Assembly (NCBI RefSeq): GCF_000262045.1
Contig: NZ_AJVF01000039.1
Span: forward strand, 901,627-965,626
Direction of reading: 5' to 3'
DNA length: 64,000 nucleotides
Source of the DNA: Bacillus siamensis KCTC 13613
Lineage (GTDB): Bacteria > Bacillota > Bacilli > Bacillales > Bacillaceae
A program made the translations under genes and the position numbers. The notes under the pieces are model-generated. The model was not told where the DNA came from. It worked only from the letters and a program-made list of their open reading frames with translations, and ran no database searches. Shown one piece after another: positions 55,326-63,922 of this stretch. Numbering within the stretch: the first letter of the stretch is position 1; every line of letters starts with the position of its first letter.

Positions 55326-55865
55326 TTATTTGCAGTTGCAAGGCTGTGTCGGCGGTGTGCTGCGTTTTTGAACAACAATTGTGTCCTCAGCATAGAATTT
55401 AGAGCCGATGCTTAATGATTTATTTTCTGCACGGAACTTATATGTACCTGCAGCAGGCAATGTTTTATTATTAAGAGAAAGCTTAAATTCCGCTGCGCCG
55501 AGCAAATCAATGTTTAACGGAAGTCTGACTGTTTTGCCGTTATTCAGAATCTGTCTTTCACGCAAAGCGTGTCCGTTGATTGTATCTTTTGTTGTAGCCG
55601 CAAATCCGCTAGGAAGGGTAAATTCCATAACGCCTAGGCTTAGGATCGTGTTCGGGCGGTACGTCAATTCGATATCAGAAAATGACCATTCCTGCTGGCT
55701 GGCACCTGTGTATTTTGCAAATAAAGTAGCGGTCGCCTTTGTGGACATTTCCGGCTCGTGAACGGTTGAACCTGATTCAGCGGCGAATGACGCTGTCGGC
55801 AGAGAAAGCAGTAAAGCCAAGCCGAATAAACTTGCCATGACAGTTGAGAAAAACTTTTGTTTCAT
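55326..55865 (-). CDS. bslA: BslA, biofilm surface hydrophobin
   Basis: A 179-residue secreted protein that forms the water-repellent coat of B. subtilis biofilms. Signal peptide to about residue 28 (TASFAAES). The mature Ig-like domain has the hydrophobic cap strands (SLGVMEFTLPSGFAA, RLPLNIDLLGA) and a C-terminal CxC (PCNCK) that makes disulfide-linked oligomers. AAGGGGGAT precedes ATG 55865. In B. subtilis it depends on DegU and is repressed by AbrB. Confidence 0.95.
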   Translation of the reverse strand: MKQKFFSTVMASLFGLALLLSLPTASFAAESGSTVHEPEMSTKATATLFAKYTGASQQEWSFSDIELTYRPNTILSLGVMEFTLPSGFAATTKDTINGHALRERQILNNGKTVRLPLNIDLLGAAEFKLSLNNKTLPAAGTYKFRAENKSLSIGSKFYAEDTIVVQKRSTPPTQPCNCK

Positions 55866-55895
55866 ATCAAAATCCCCCTTAAAAAAATTTGCCGA

Positions 55896-55915
55896 TCGTT
55901 CTTAAAAAAGAACGA
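55896..55915. promoter_or_regulatory. Inverted repeat upstream of bslA
   Basis: TCGTTCTT and AAGAACGA form a perfect 8-bp inverted repeat with a 4-bp centre, 31 bp before the bslA start. It could be a regulator site or an mRNA hairpin; nothing in the sequence decides. Confidence 0.5.
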
Positions 55916-56016
55916 CCGTACCTATAAAAATTTACCATCAATTTTAATGGAAGTAAATGGGGTTATGTTCCTATATTTCCTCGAAAATGATCAAATCGTG
56001 TCGAAAAATGACGAAG

Positions 56017-56049
56017 AAAAAACGCCTGATTACGATTCAGGCGTTTTTT
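56017..56049. terminator. Terminator of gbsR
   Basis: AAAAAACGCCTGA and TCAGGCGTTTTTT form a perfect 13-bp stem overlapping the last codons of gbsR. T-runs occur on both strands. Confidence 0.92.
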
Positions 56050-56590
56050 CGTCTGTTTCTATCGGAATAAAGTTAAAAATCTCTCCGCTCCGGACTGAAT
56101 CGGCGAGCCGCTTCAGCCAATGATAATAGGCCTTCGAGCTTTCAAGCTGATCATATAACTGCCGCGCTTCTTCCTGTAATTCCGCGCTGCCTTCCTCTGC
56201 CAGCAAAACGGCCTGCAAATCCGCCTGGGCCTGTACGATGGCGGACAAATTCACCTGAACTTCCCGATCCCATTTCGGCGGGAAGAAATTCGTGAAAAAC
56301 GTAAAGAAATCCTTTTCCGCTACAAATGTATGCTTCCGCGTGCCGCGGTGAAAGGTTTTTTTGACCACATTTAAATCCTGCAGCTTTTTGACGCCTGTGC
56401 TCATACTCGGTTTGCTCATCTGCAGTTCCTCACGCATTTCATCAAGCGTCATTTCATCCCTCATATACATTGTTCCGTATAAAATCCCGACACTCCGGGT
56501 AATTCCGTACAGATCCATCGTCTCAGCAATGGAATCAATGACAAGATCCCTTGCTTGTTCTATAGCTGCAAATTCTGGATTCTCATCCAT
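56030..56590 (-). CDS. gbsR: GbsR, choline-responsive repressor
   Basis: A 186-residue MarR-like winged-helix regulator (GbsR family). The HTH is in LDEMREELQMSKPSMSTGVKKLQ near 55 and the wing follows (RGTRKHTFVAEKDFF). An aromatic-rich segment (FFTFFTNFFPPKWDRE) follows and probably holds the choline pocket. GAGGGACAGT precedes ATG 56590. It is divergent from gbsAB, which the B. subtilis protein represses until choline is present. Confidence 0.93.
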   Translation of the reverse strand: MDENPEFAAIEQARDLVIDSIAETMDLYGITRSVGILYGTMYMRDEMTLDEMREELQMSKPSMSTGVKKLQDLNVVKKTFHRGTRKHTFVAEKDFFTFFTNFFPPKWDREVQVNLSAIVQAQADLQAVLLAEEGSAELQEEARQLYDQLESSKAYYHWLKRLADSVRSGEIFNFIPIETDEKTPES

Positions 56591-56648
56591 ACTGTCCCTC
56601 TTTTCCTCTTGAAGATTAAATTGATTAAGTCATTTCTTTATGTTCTTA

Positions 56649-56676
56649 ATCTTAACGAATCATGGCGAAATGTCAA
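56649..56676 (-). promoter_or_regulatory. SigA promoter of gbsR
   Basis: On the minus strand TTGACA, a 16-bp spacer and TAAGAT lie about 60 bp before gbsR. Confidence 0.75.
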
Positions 56677-56699
56677 AACCTAAGCGGACAAACAAGGTT

Positions 56700-56728
56700 T
56701 TGACAGGTTAAAAAACATGTGTTAAATT
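56700..56728 (+). promoter_or_regulatory. SigA promoter of gbsAB with candidate GbsR operator
   Basis: TTGACA, a 17-bp spacer and TAAATT. The -10 sits in a palindrome GTTAATTTAAC-like block (GTTAAATTAAC, 56721-56731), and related TTAAC/GTTAA motifs recur to 56763, just where a repressor would block the promoter or elongation. Confidence 0.7.
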
Positions 56729-56790
56729 AACATTGTTAAAAACATTAAATTTTTATTTAACAAACTTACTTTTCGGTAAGGAGGACTCTT

Positions 56791-58263
56791 ATGAGCAAAA
56801 CGCTTTATATCGGCGGCGAATGGATCAGTGCAGAAAAAAAGCAGACCCGCCGTATCATCAATCCATTTAATCAGGAAGAAATTGCAACAGTATGCGAAGG
56901 AGACCGGAACGATGCGGTGAAAGCCATCGCCGCAGCCAGAAAAGCATTTGATGAAGGGGAGTGGCCGGTGCTTTCCGGACTGGAGCGCGGTCAATTTGTT
57001 CTGAAAATTGCGGAATTAATCAGACGCGATCTGAACGAATTAGCTGAGCTGGAATCGCTGGACACAGGTAAAACCATTGAAGAAAGCAAAGCCGACATGG
57101 ATGATATCGCAAATGTTTTTCAGTATTATGCCGGTTTGGCGGATAAAGACGGAGGCGAGGTCATCTCATCTCCTATTCCCGATTCCGTAAGTAAAATCGT
57201 CAGAGAGCCAATCGGCGTATGCGGACAAATTACGCCGTGGAACTATCCGCTCCTTCAGGCGAGCTGGAAAATTGCTCCCGCTCTTGCGGCCGGAAACACG
57301 ATCGTTTTAAAGCCGAGCGAGATAACTCCGCTGACAACGATTAAAGTCTTTCAATTAATAGAAGAAGCCGGTATTCCGAAAGGAGCCGCCAATCTTGTGC
57401 TTGGACCGGGCGCTTCTGTCGGGGATGAGCTGGCGAGAAACCTTGACGTCGATTTGGTGTCCTTTACGGGCGGAATTGAAACAGGCAAAAAAATCATGCA
57501 GGCGGCAAGCGGCAATGTGAAAAAGATTGCCCTTGAGCTTGGCGGCAAAAATCCGAATATCGTGTTTAAAGATGCGGATCTCGAAACAGCTGCAGATCAA
57601 GCGCTCAACGCCGTGTTTTTTCATGCCGGCCAAGTTTGTTCTGCAGGCTCGCGCCTTTTAGTGGACGAAGCCATTCATGATGAATTTTTAGCCGAGCTGA
57701 TCAAGCGCACGAAAAGCATCAAATTAGGAAACGGTTTTCATGAAGATACGGAAAGCGGTCCGCTGATTTCCGCCGAGCATCGGGCCAAAGTTGAAAAATA
57801 CGTAGAAATCGGCATCGAAGAAGGGGCAAAGCTGGAAACAGGCGGCAAACGTCCTGATGATCCCGCTCTTCAAAACGGTTTCTTCTATGAACCTACTATT
57901 TTCTCAAACTGCAAGTCTGACATGAGAATTGTCCAAGAGGAAATCTTCGGCCCCGTTTTAACAGTCGAGTCATTCTCTTCTGAAGAAGAAGTGGTCAGAC
58001 TCGCCAACGATACCATTTACGGGCTGGCCGGAGCGGTATGGTCAAAGGATATTGAAAAATGCGAACGCGTAGCCGCGAAACTGCGGATGGGTACGGTTTG
58101 GATCAATGATTTTCATCCGTATTTCGCGCAAGCGCCGTGGGGCGGGTACAAACAATCAGGCTTCGGCCGCGAACTCGGCAAAATCGGTCTGGAAGAGTAC
58201 ACGGAAATCAAACATATTTACCGCAATACGAAACCTGCACCTGTTAACTGGTTTCAAGCATAA
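56791..58263 (+). CDS. gbsA: Betaine aldehyde dehydrogenase GbsA
   Basis: A 490-residue NAD-dependent aldehyde dehydrogenase making the osmoprotectant glycine betaine from betaine aldehyde. Motifs: ITPWNYPLLQASWKIAPALA near 145, catalytic Glu in LELGGKNPNIVF near 252 and catalytic Cys in FFHAGQVCSAGSRLLV near 287. GTAAGGAGG precedes ATG 56791. It is the first gene of gbsAB. Confidence 0.96.
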   Translation: MSKTLYIGGEWISAEKKQTRRIINPFNQEEIATVCEGDRNDAVKAIAAARKAFDEGEWPVLSGLERGQFVLKIAELIRRDLNELAELESLDTGKTIEESKADMDDIANVFQYYAGLADKDGGEVISSPIPDSVSKIVREPIGVCGQITPWNYPLLQASWKIAPALAAGNTIVLKPSEITPLTTIKVFQLIEEAGIPKGAANLVLGPGASVGDELARNLDVDLVSFTGGIETGKKIMQAASGNVKKIALELGGKNPNIVFKDADLETAADQALNAVFFHAGQVCSAGSRLLVDEAIHDEFLAELIKRTKSIKLGNGFHEDTESGPLISAEHRAKVEKYVEIGIEEGAKLETGGKRPDDPALQNGFFYEPTIFSNCKSDMRIVQEEIFGPVLTVESFSSEEEVVRLANDTIYGLAGAVWSKDIEKCERVAAKLRMGTVWINDFHPYFAQAPWGGYKQSGFGRELGKIGLEEYTEIKHIYRNTKPAPVNWFQA

Positions 58264-58280
58264 CAAGGAGGAGATATAAT

Positions 58281-59489
58281 ATGACATTAAATATGAAAGT
58301 AGAAAGCATGCATAAATTCCATACATTCGAAATCCCGACAGTTATTAAGCACGGAATCGGCGCGATTCAGCATGCGGGAAAAGAAGTCAGAGCGCTTGGT
58401 GTCACAAAAGCGCTGCTCGTAACAGACCCGGGAATTTATAATGCGGGAGTGGCAAACCCGGTTATTGAATCCTTGCAGGAAGCGGGCATCGAAGTCGTCC
58501 TGTTTAACAAAGTGGAGCCGAACCCGCCTGTACGTCTTGTGAACGAAGGATCTGAACTGTATAAAAAAGAAAACTGCAACGGCCTTGTGGCTGTCGGCGG
58601 CGGAAGCTCCATGGATACGGCGAAAGCGATCGGGGTAGAAGCAACACACGAAGGAAGCGTGCTTGATTATGAAGCAGCGGAAGGCAAAAAGCCGCTGGAA
58701 AACCGCATTCCTCCGCTGACAACGATCCCGACGACTGCGGGAACAGGTTCAGAGGTCACACAATGGGCGGTCATTACAGATGAGGAAAGAGAATTTAAAT
58801 TCAATACGGGCGGACCGCTTATCGCCGCGCATTTAACAGTCATTGATCCTGAGCTGCATACGTCCATGCCTCCGCATGTGACGGCTATGACAGGTATCGA
58901 TGCCCTCGCGCACGCCATTGAGTGCTATACGATGAAATTCGCGCAGCCGATCACTGATGCTGTGGCTTTAATGGCAATTGAATATGCGGCGCATTATATT
59001 AAGCGTGCGTTCGCGGACGGAGAGGATTTGGAAGCGAGATACGGCATGGCGCAGGCGGCGATGCTTGCCGGACTTTCATACGGCAGTGAATCCGCAGGCG
59101 CTGCGCATGCAATGAGCCAGACACTTGGCGGCATCATCCCTGTCGCTCACGGGCAATGCGTCGCAGCTATGATGGGGCCGGTAATGGAATATAACTGGAA
59201 GGGATATCCGGAAAAATTTGCCCGCATCGCCAAAGCATTCGGAATCGATACAAGCAAAATGACAACCGAAGAAGCGGCCAAAGCGTCCGTCAATTGGATG
59301 TATGACCTTGTAAAAGATTTAGAGGTGCCGAGCTTAGAAGAACAAGGTGTGTCTCCGGACATGATTGAGCGCTTATCAAAAGAAGCCATGAAAGATCCGC
59401 AAACCTTCGGAAATCCAAGAGACTTGAATGAGAAAGCATACAACTGGATTTACAAACGCTGCTTTGACTTAACGCCGAAAACGGTATAA
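58281..59489 (+). CDS. gbsB: Choline dehydrogenase GbsB (type III alcohol dehydrogenase)
   Basis: A 402-residue iron-dependent alcohol dehydrogenase oxidising choline to betaine aldehyde. It shows VAVGGGSSMDTAKAIG near 103, TTAGTGSEVTQWAVI near 152 and iron ligands in TGIDALAHAIECY near 210 and AHAMSQTLGGIIPVAHGQ near 275. AAGGAGGAG precedes ATG 58281, 17 bp after gbsA. The length equals B. subtilis GbsB. Confidence 0.96.
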   Translation: MTLNMKVESMHKFHTFEIPTVIKHGIGAIQHAGKEVRALGVTKALLVTDPGIYNAGVANPVIESLQEAGIEVVLFNKVEPNPPVRLVNEGSELYKKENCNGLVAVGGGSSMDTAKAIGVEATHEGSVLDYEAAEGKKPLENRIPPLTTIPTTAGTGSEVTQWAVITDEEREFKFNTGGPLIAAHLTVIDPELHTSMPPHVTAMTGIDALAHAIECYTMKFAQPITDAVALMAIEYAAHYIKRAFADGEDLEARYGMAQAAMLAGLSYGSESAGAAHAMSQTLGGIIPVAHGQCVAAMMGPVMEYNWKGYPEKFARIAKAFGIDTSKMTTEEAAKASVNWMYDLVKDLEVPSLEEQGVSPDMIERLSKEAMKDPQTFGNPRDLNEKAYNWIYKRCFDLTPKTV

Positions 59490-59493
59490 TAAT

Positions 59494-59527
59494 TGAACCC
59501 CGCTTCTTTACAGAGCGGGGTTTTTTT
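59494..59527 (+). terminator. Terminator of gbsAB
   Basis: AACCCCGCT and AGCGGGGTT form a perfect 9-bp stem followed by five more Ts. Confidence 0.92.
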
Positions 59528-59561
59528 AAGGATAATGTCAAGAAAAAGGCGGTGACGGGTG

Positions 59562-60143
59562 ATGTGGAAGTGCATAACAGCAAAGGCGGAAGGCGTATAT
59601 ATAGCGGATACGGAACAATTTGTTACCAAAAAGATGGACAAGCTTCGTGCGGAATACGGCGGGTTTCCCGGTGACCTTCATTTCGGACTGACAAAAAAAG
59701 CCGGTGCGCGGGAGCCGATGTATCAAAGAGGGACGGAAATTTTTAACCGGAGACAAATTTCAATCGTGTCCATGGAGGAATGTGATGAGATTGCGGCGGC
59801 GATGGGGGTTTCTCATATCTTTCCCGAATGGCTCGGCGCTAATATCGCAATCAGCGGTTTTTCTGCACTGACGTCGCTTAAAGAAGGAAGCAGAATAATA
59901 TTTCCAAGCGGTGCGTCTCTGTTGTGCGAGGGAGAAAATGATCCGTGCATTCAGCCGGGAGAAATCATTCAATCCTTTTACCCGGATCAGCCAAAACTCG
60001 CTGCGGCGTTTGTGAGGCACGCGATGGGCAGAAGGGGAATTGTGTGTATTGTTGAACGGCCGGGAGACATATGCACGGGTGATTCGGTCGACATTCATTC
60101 TTATGAACCGAAACGCGTTAAGAAAAAAATCGAAAAGGTCTGA
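59562..60143 (+). CDS. yuaD: YuaD, MOSC-domain protein
   Basis: A 193-residue MOSC domain, the sulfur-carrier fold found at the end of molybdenum-cofactor sulfurases. It shows DLHFGLTKKAGAREPMYQRG near 40 and FPEWLGANIAISGF near 90; the expected single conserved Cys region is LLCEGENDPC near 125. ATG 59562 follows GGCGGTGACGG; an adjacent GTG at 59559 is possible. The function is unknown. It converges on yuaE. Confidence 0.85.
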   Translation: MWKCITAKAEGVYIADTEQFVTKKMDKLRAEYGGFPGDLHFGLTKKAGAREPMYQRGTEIFNRRQISIVSMEECDEIAAAMGVSHIFPEWLGANIAISGFSALTSLKEGSRIIFPSGASLLCEGENDPCIQPGEIIQSFYPDQPKLAAAFVRHAMGRRGIVCIVERPGDICTGDSVDIHSYEPKRVKKKIEKV

Positions 60144-60168
60144 TTCAGACCTTTTCGATTTTTTGTTT
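60131..60168. terminator. Bidirectional terminator yuaD/yuaE
   Basis: CGAAAAGGTCTGA and TCAGACCTTTTCG form a perfect 13-bp stem that includes the yuaD stop region and lies against the yuaE stop. Confidence 0.92.
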
Positions 60169-60633
60169 GATTTCTTTTATTTGATTGATGTGACGCTTTT
60201 CATGATGGCCGATAAAATCAATCCACTGGCGGATCGTCAGTTCTTGAAAAACGGGATGCGGAAGCACCCGTTCAAAGTCTTCCTCGTTTAATGATGAAAT
60301 AACGGCGGTCAGCTGCTGTCTTGCCGTATCTAATTCTTGTTTCGCTTCAATGACTGATATTCGGTTTTGCTCAGGTTCAAGCTGTGACGGCGCCGGCCGT
60401 TTATTTGTTCTGTCCTCTATAAACTCCATCGGTTTTTCTTCGATTTTTTTAAACGGTGCGTCTTTTGCCTGCTTTGTTAAAAGATTCTGCGCTGATTCGT
60501 CAATTTTCTTTAAATGGTCAAGGACTTCGCGCACGCTCCATTCATCAGCCGCAGGCTTTTGGTTGAATTCCTCATCAGAGAGTCCTTTCAGTTCTTCCCA
60601 AGTCTGCTGTCTGGCTTCATTAAAAATGCTCAT
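60145..60633 (-). CDS. yuaE: YuaE, DinB-like protein
   Basis: A 162-residue four-helix DinB/YfiT-like protein. Metal-type histidines appear in WSVREVLDHLKKIDESAQ near 32 and in the C-terminal QWIDFIGHHEKRHINQIKEI near 138. Relatives are bacillithiol-dependent or metal hydrolases. CAAAGGAGG precedes ATG 60633. The role is unknown. Confidence 0.85.
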   Translation of the reverse strand: MSIFNEARQQTWEELKGLSDEEFNQKPAADEWSVREVLDHLKKIDESAQNLLTKQAKDAPFKKIEEKPMEFIEDRTNKRPAPSQLEPEQNRISVIEAKQELDTARQQLTAVISSLNEEDFERVLPHPVFQELTIRQWIDFIGHHEKRHINQIKEIKQKIEKV

Positions 60634-60709
60634 TCTATCTCCTCCTTTGGAGTAAACATACCATATCCGGATTGGATAATCATGTAATCAGCCTTTTTTA
60701 TCAGAAAAT

Positions 60710-60735
60710 TGAAACCATTTCCCTTTACACCCGTA
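60710..60735 (+). promoter_or_regulatory. SigW promoter of yuaF-floT
   Basis: TGAAAC, a 16-bp spacer and CGTA match the SigW consensus exactly. SigW controls yuaF-yuaG-yuaI in B. subtilis under cell-envelope stress. Confidence 0.88.
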
Positions 60736-60778
60736 TATAAAGTAACACTCCGAGACCCGGCCGAAAGGAGGAAAGTAT

Positions 60779-61309
60779 GTGGACATATTTCATCTGCCGC
60801 TTGAAACGATCTATCTTTACACACTGATTATTGCGGGGAGCCTCACGCTTTTGATTCTGTTTTTTCAAGATGTGTTTCACGGCCTCTCGGAAGCCATTCC
60901 TGTTTCATTCGTAAATCCAACGTTGATTTTATCGTTTTTGACCATCTTTTCAGCCTCAGGTTACATCGGCGAAATCGCAACTTCGCTTTCAAATCCTGTC
61001 ATTGCATTACTTTCATTTGTGCTTTCAGTTTTTTTGGTCAGCCTGCTTTACTTCTTCATCCTTGTACCGCTTTCATCTGCGGAAGAATCGCTCGTATATC
61101 GGGAGTCGGATTTAAAGGGCAGAATCGGCAGGGTTATTACTTCCGTTCCGAAAGATGGCTATGGGGAAGTGATCATAGAGGGAATCGGAGGCGCCATTTC
61201 TAAATCTGCGGTCAGCTTTGATCAAGAACAGATCAAGTACGGAACGGCCGTATTAGTGATTGATGTGAAAGACGGAGTGCTTTTTGTGACGCCGCATGAA
61301 CCAATCTGA
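60779..61309 (+). CDS. yuaF: YuaF, NfeD-like membrane protein
   Basis: A 176-residue partner of flotillin. Three TM helices lie in residues 8-105, followed by a C-terminal OB-fold (NfeD domain, LKGRIGRVITSVPKDGYGEV near 118). GTG 60779 follows AAAGGAGG; the overlapping ATG at 60777 is in another frame and soon stops. It lies 20 bp before floT in one operon. It is thought to adjust membrane fluidity with FloT. Confidence 0.92.
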   Translation: MDIFHLPLETIYLYTLIIAGSLTLLILFFQDVFHGLSEAIPVSFVNPTLILSFLTIFSASGYIGEIATSLSNPVIALLSFVLSVFLVSLLYFFILVPLSSAEESLVYRESDLKGRIGRVITSVPKDGYGEVIIEGIGGAISKSAVSFDQEQIKYGTAVLVIDVKDGVLFVTPHEPI

Positions 61310-61328
61310 TATCTAAGGGGGAACTGTT

Positions 61329-62862
61329 ATGACTATGCCGATTATCATTGTTATCGGAATCGTATTCTTTTTACTCATCGCACTTATTGCTTGCTGTATT
61401 TATTACGAAGTACCGGACGGCGGGGCCGGACGAAGCCCTTATCGTAACCGGAAGCTATTTGGGAAATAAGAACGTCCACGTTGATGAAGGCGGAAATCGT
61501 TTGAAAATCGTCCGGGGCGGGGGAACATTCGTGCTCCCGGTATTCCAGCAGGCAGAACCTCTCAGTTTACTGTCAAGCAAACTTGATGTCTCTACACCTG
61601 AAGTTTATACAGAGCAAGGCGTGCCGGTAATGGCCGACGGAACCGCCATTATAAAAATCGGCGGCTCCATCGGGGAAATCGCAACAGCCGCTGAACAATT
61701 TTTAGGGAAGTCTAAGCAAGACCGCGAGCAGGAGGCGCGTGAGGTGCTGGAGGGCCATCTGCGCTCCATTCTCGGCTCCATGACCGTTGAAGAGATTTAT
61801 AAAAACAGGGAAAAGTTTTCTCAGGAAGTCCAGCGGGTCGCGTCTCAGGATCTTGCCAAAATGGGGCTTATGATCGTTTCCTTTACGATTAAAGATGTCC
61901 GCGATAAAAATGGCTATCTAGAATCGTTAGGTAAGCCGAGAATCGCCCAAGTCAAGCGGGATGCGGACATTGCCACGGCAGAAGCGGATAAAGAGACGAG
62001 AATTAAACGCGCGGCGGCTGATAAAGACGCAAAAAAATCAGAGCTGGAGCGGGCGACGGAAATAGCTGAAGCGGAAAAAATCAATCAGTTGAAAATGGCG
62101 GAATACAGAAGAGAGCAGGACACAGCAAAAGCCAATGCCGACCAGGCATATGACCTCGAAACAGCAAAAGCCCGCCAGCAGGTGACAGAGCAGGAAATGC
62201 AGATTAAAATTATTGAGCGGCAAAAGCAGATTGAATTGGAAGAAAAAGAAATTCTCCGCCGTGAGCGCCAGTATGACTCTGAAGTGAAGAAAAAAGCCGA
62301 TGCCGACCGTTATTCGGTAGAGCAAGCGGCCGCAGCTGCAAAGGCGAAGCAGCTCGCAGAAGCAGATGCCGAACAGTATAGTATTGAAGCGATGGCCAAA
62401 GCGGAAGCTGAACGCGTGAGAATTGACGGTCTTGCTAAAGCGGAGGCTGAAAAGGCGAGAGGAAAAACCGAAGCGGAAGTCATCCGCCTGAAAGGTCTTG
62501 CGGAAGCGGAAGCTAAAGAGAAAATTGCGGAAGCTTTCGAAAAATACGGTCAGGCCGCAATCCTCGATATGATTGTGAAAATGCTGCCTGAGTATGCGAA
62601 GCAAGTCTCGGCGCCTCTTTCCAACATTGATAAAATAACCGTCGTTGATACGGGAGGAAGCGGTGAAAACGGCGGAGCCAATAAAGTCACGGGCTATGCA
62701 ACCAATTTAATGGCCGGTCTTCAGGAAAGTTTAAAAGCATCTTCCGGAATCAATGTAAAAGAGATCATTGAGAATTTTTCAGGCAAAGGAAACATAAAAC
62801 AAAGCATAAATGAACTTACAAAAGAACTGAGCGATTCGAAAGAAGAACGCAGCTCTGGATAA
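61329..62862 (+). pseudogene. floT: Flotillin FloT (YuaG), frameshifted near the N-terminus
   Basis: A flotillin-like scaffold of functional membrane microdomains. ATG 61329 behind AAGGGGG opens the true N-terminus (MTMPIIIVIGIVFFLLIALI). At 61387-61394 TTGC is present twice in tandem; the extra 4 bp shift the frame to a stop at 61467. The remainder is open in the next frame to 62862: AVFITKYRTAGPDEALIV, the SPFH domain (about 20-200) and a long Ala/Glu/Lys coiled coil (EAEAKEKIAEAFEKYG). TTG 61348 could start the long frame (504 aa) but lacks a ribosome site and the membrane hairpin. Confidence 0.85.
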
Positions 62863-62865
62863 AAA

Positions 62866-62894
62866 AACAGCAGGCGTAACCCGCCTGCTGTTTC
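62866..62894. terminator. Bidirectional terminator floT/thiT
   Basis: AACAGCAGGCG and CGCCTGCTGTT form a perfect 11-bp stem around TAACC between converging genes. Confidence 0.9.
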
Positions 62895-63474
62895 AATTTG
62901 CCCGCTTGGATTCAAGAAGCCGCGGCGCCGTCATGAATAATAAGATAAGGACAATGGCTGAAAGGATAAAAGAAGGAATCATATAAGTCGCGTTGTAGAC
63001 GAGCGAATAAATCCAGACCGGAGTGCCCTTCGGAGCATAGCTTCCGAAAAAGACCGCTCCGGAGATTACATGTGCCGCATACCGCAGTACACTGCCGATA
63101 AAAACGCCGCTTACCACATACACCGTTAATGCGCCTCTTTTTTTAGCCAATGCCGTTTCACGGACACCGGAAGCAAACAAGCCGCTGAAACCGAGAACTG
63201 CAAACGCCGCGATATAATCAAGAAATAGCTGCACCGGATGCTGTAAAAACAAATTGCCGATGGCGATCTGGACAATCCCTGTTAAAAAGCCTGTCGTAAG
63301 CCCGGCCTTCACTCCCCAGCGGAATGAAATCAAAAAAATCGGAATCATCATAATAGAGACTGATCCGCCTTGGGGCATCCGGAGAAACATACCTGACACA
63401 ATGTCCAGAATGACGGCCGCTCCGGTCATAATCGCTATTTCTATTAAGCGCACAAGCTGTGTTGAATGATTCAT
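62893..63474 (-). CDS. thiT: ThiT, thiamin ECF transporter substrate-binding protein
   Basis: A 193-residue integral membrane S-component with six hydrophobic helices. It carries the family's LDIVSGMFLRMPQGGSVSIM near 25 and RYAAHVISGAVFFGSYAPKG near 130, with thiamin-binding aromatic residues. It works with the shared EcfAA'T module encoded elsewhere. AGGGGGAAAA precedes ATG 63474. A TPP riboswitch with terminator lies upstream. Confidence 0.95.
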   Translation of the reverse strand: MNHSTQLVRLIEIAIMTGAAVILDIVSGMFLRMPQGGSVSIMMIPIFLISFRWGVKAGLTTGFLTGIVQIAIGNLFLQHPVQLFLDYIAAFAVLGFSGLFASGVRETALAKKRGALTVYVVSGVFIGSVLRYAAHVISGAVFFGSYAPKGTPVWIYSLVYNATYMIPSFILSAIVLILLFMTAPRLLESKRAN

Positions 63475-63512
63475 AGTTTTCCCCCTGGTCAGACAACCGT
63501 ATCAAGGATAAA

Positions 63513-63559
63513 CAAAAAAGCAGCGCGGGGAAGGATGGGAAAAGGTCCGCGCGCTGCTT
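63513..63559 (-). terminator. Riboswitch-controlled terminator before thiT
   Basis: On the minus strand AAGCAGCGCG and CGCGCTGCTT pair around a longer loop, then TTTTT. It lies between the aptamer and thiT and would form when TPP is bound. Confidence 0.88.
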
Positions 63560-63581
63560 ACAAAACTGCAATTCATTTGGC

Positions 63582-63668
63582 TTTGCCACATCCCTACGCC
63601 AGCGTTAACTAACAGGTTCAAAGGGTCAGAACAAAACGTTCACTCTCAGCTTTAATGCTCCCCTTGTG
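63582..63668 (-). promoter_or_regulatory. TPP (THI-box) riboswitch of thiT
   Basis: The minus strand shows all conserved elements in order: ACAAGGGGAGC, CTGAGAGTGAACG, GACCCTTTGAACCTG, TTAGTTAACGCTGGCGTAGG and GATGTGG. The CTGAGA loop binds the pyrimidine and the GCGTAGGGA side the pyrophosphate. It reports thiamin pyrophosphate and represses the transporter when vitamin is plentiful. Confidence 0.95.
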
Positions 63669-63799
63669 GTCATCAAGTATTTAGTTCAATCTTACTATAC
63701 AAGAAAATATACCAAACCACAAGACTGCATTCTTTCTATAGAAGAGAAACTGAAATAAGTAAGAAAGAAAATAAACGGAGACTTTTTTTAAAAAAACTA

Positions 63800-63828
63800 T
63801 TGTCATACTTTCAAAAGGGTGTTATATT
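63800..63828 (+). promoter_or_regulatory. rRNA operon promoter P1
   Basis: TTGTCA, a 17-bp spacer and TATATT lie 94 bp before a second promoter, the tandem layout of Bacillus rrn operons. Confidence 0.85.
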
Positions 63829-63893
63829 ATTAAACGTCGCTGATGAACAGCAGACAACAACAAAAAGCTTCAAAAACGACTTAAAAAAAGTTG

Positions 63894-63922
63894 TTGACAT
63901 AAAAGAAGCTGAGTGGTAAGAT
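63894..63922 (+). promoter_or_regulatory. rRNA operon promoter P2
   Basis: TTGACA, a 17-bp spacer and TAAGAT. The spacer (AAAAGAAGCTGAGTGG) and flanks match the usual rrn P2 of the B. subtilis group. Confidence 0.9.

Noticed and set aside
62038..62604. 188-codon minus-strand ORF opposite floT
   Set aside because: It is a shadow of the Ala/Glu/Lys-rich coiled coil; it is Phe/Arg-rich, as expected for the antisense of such codons.
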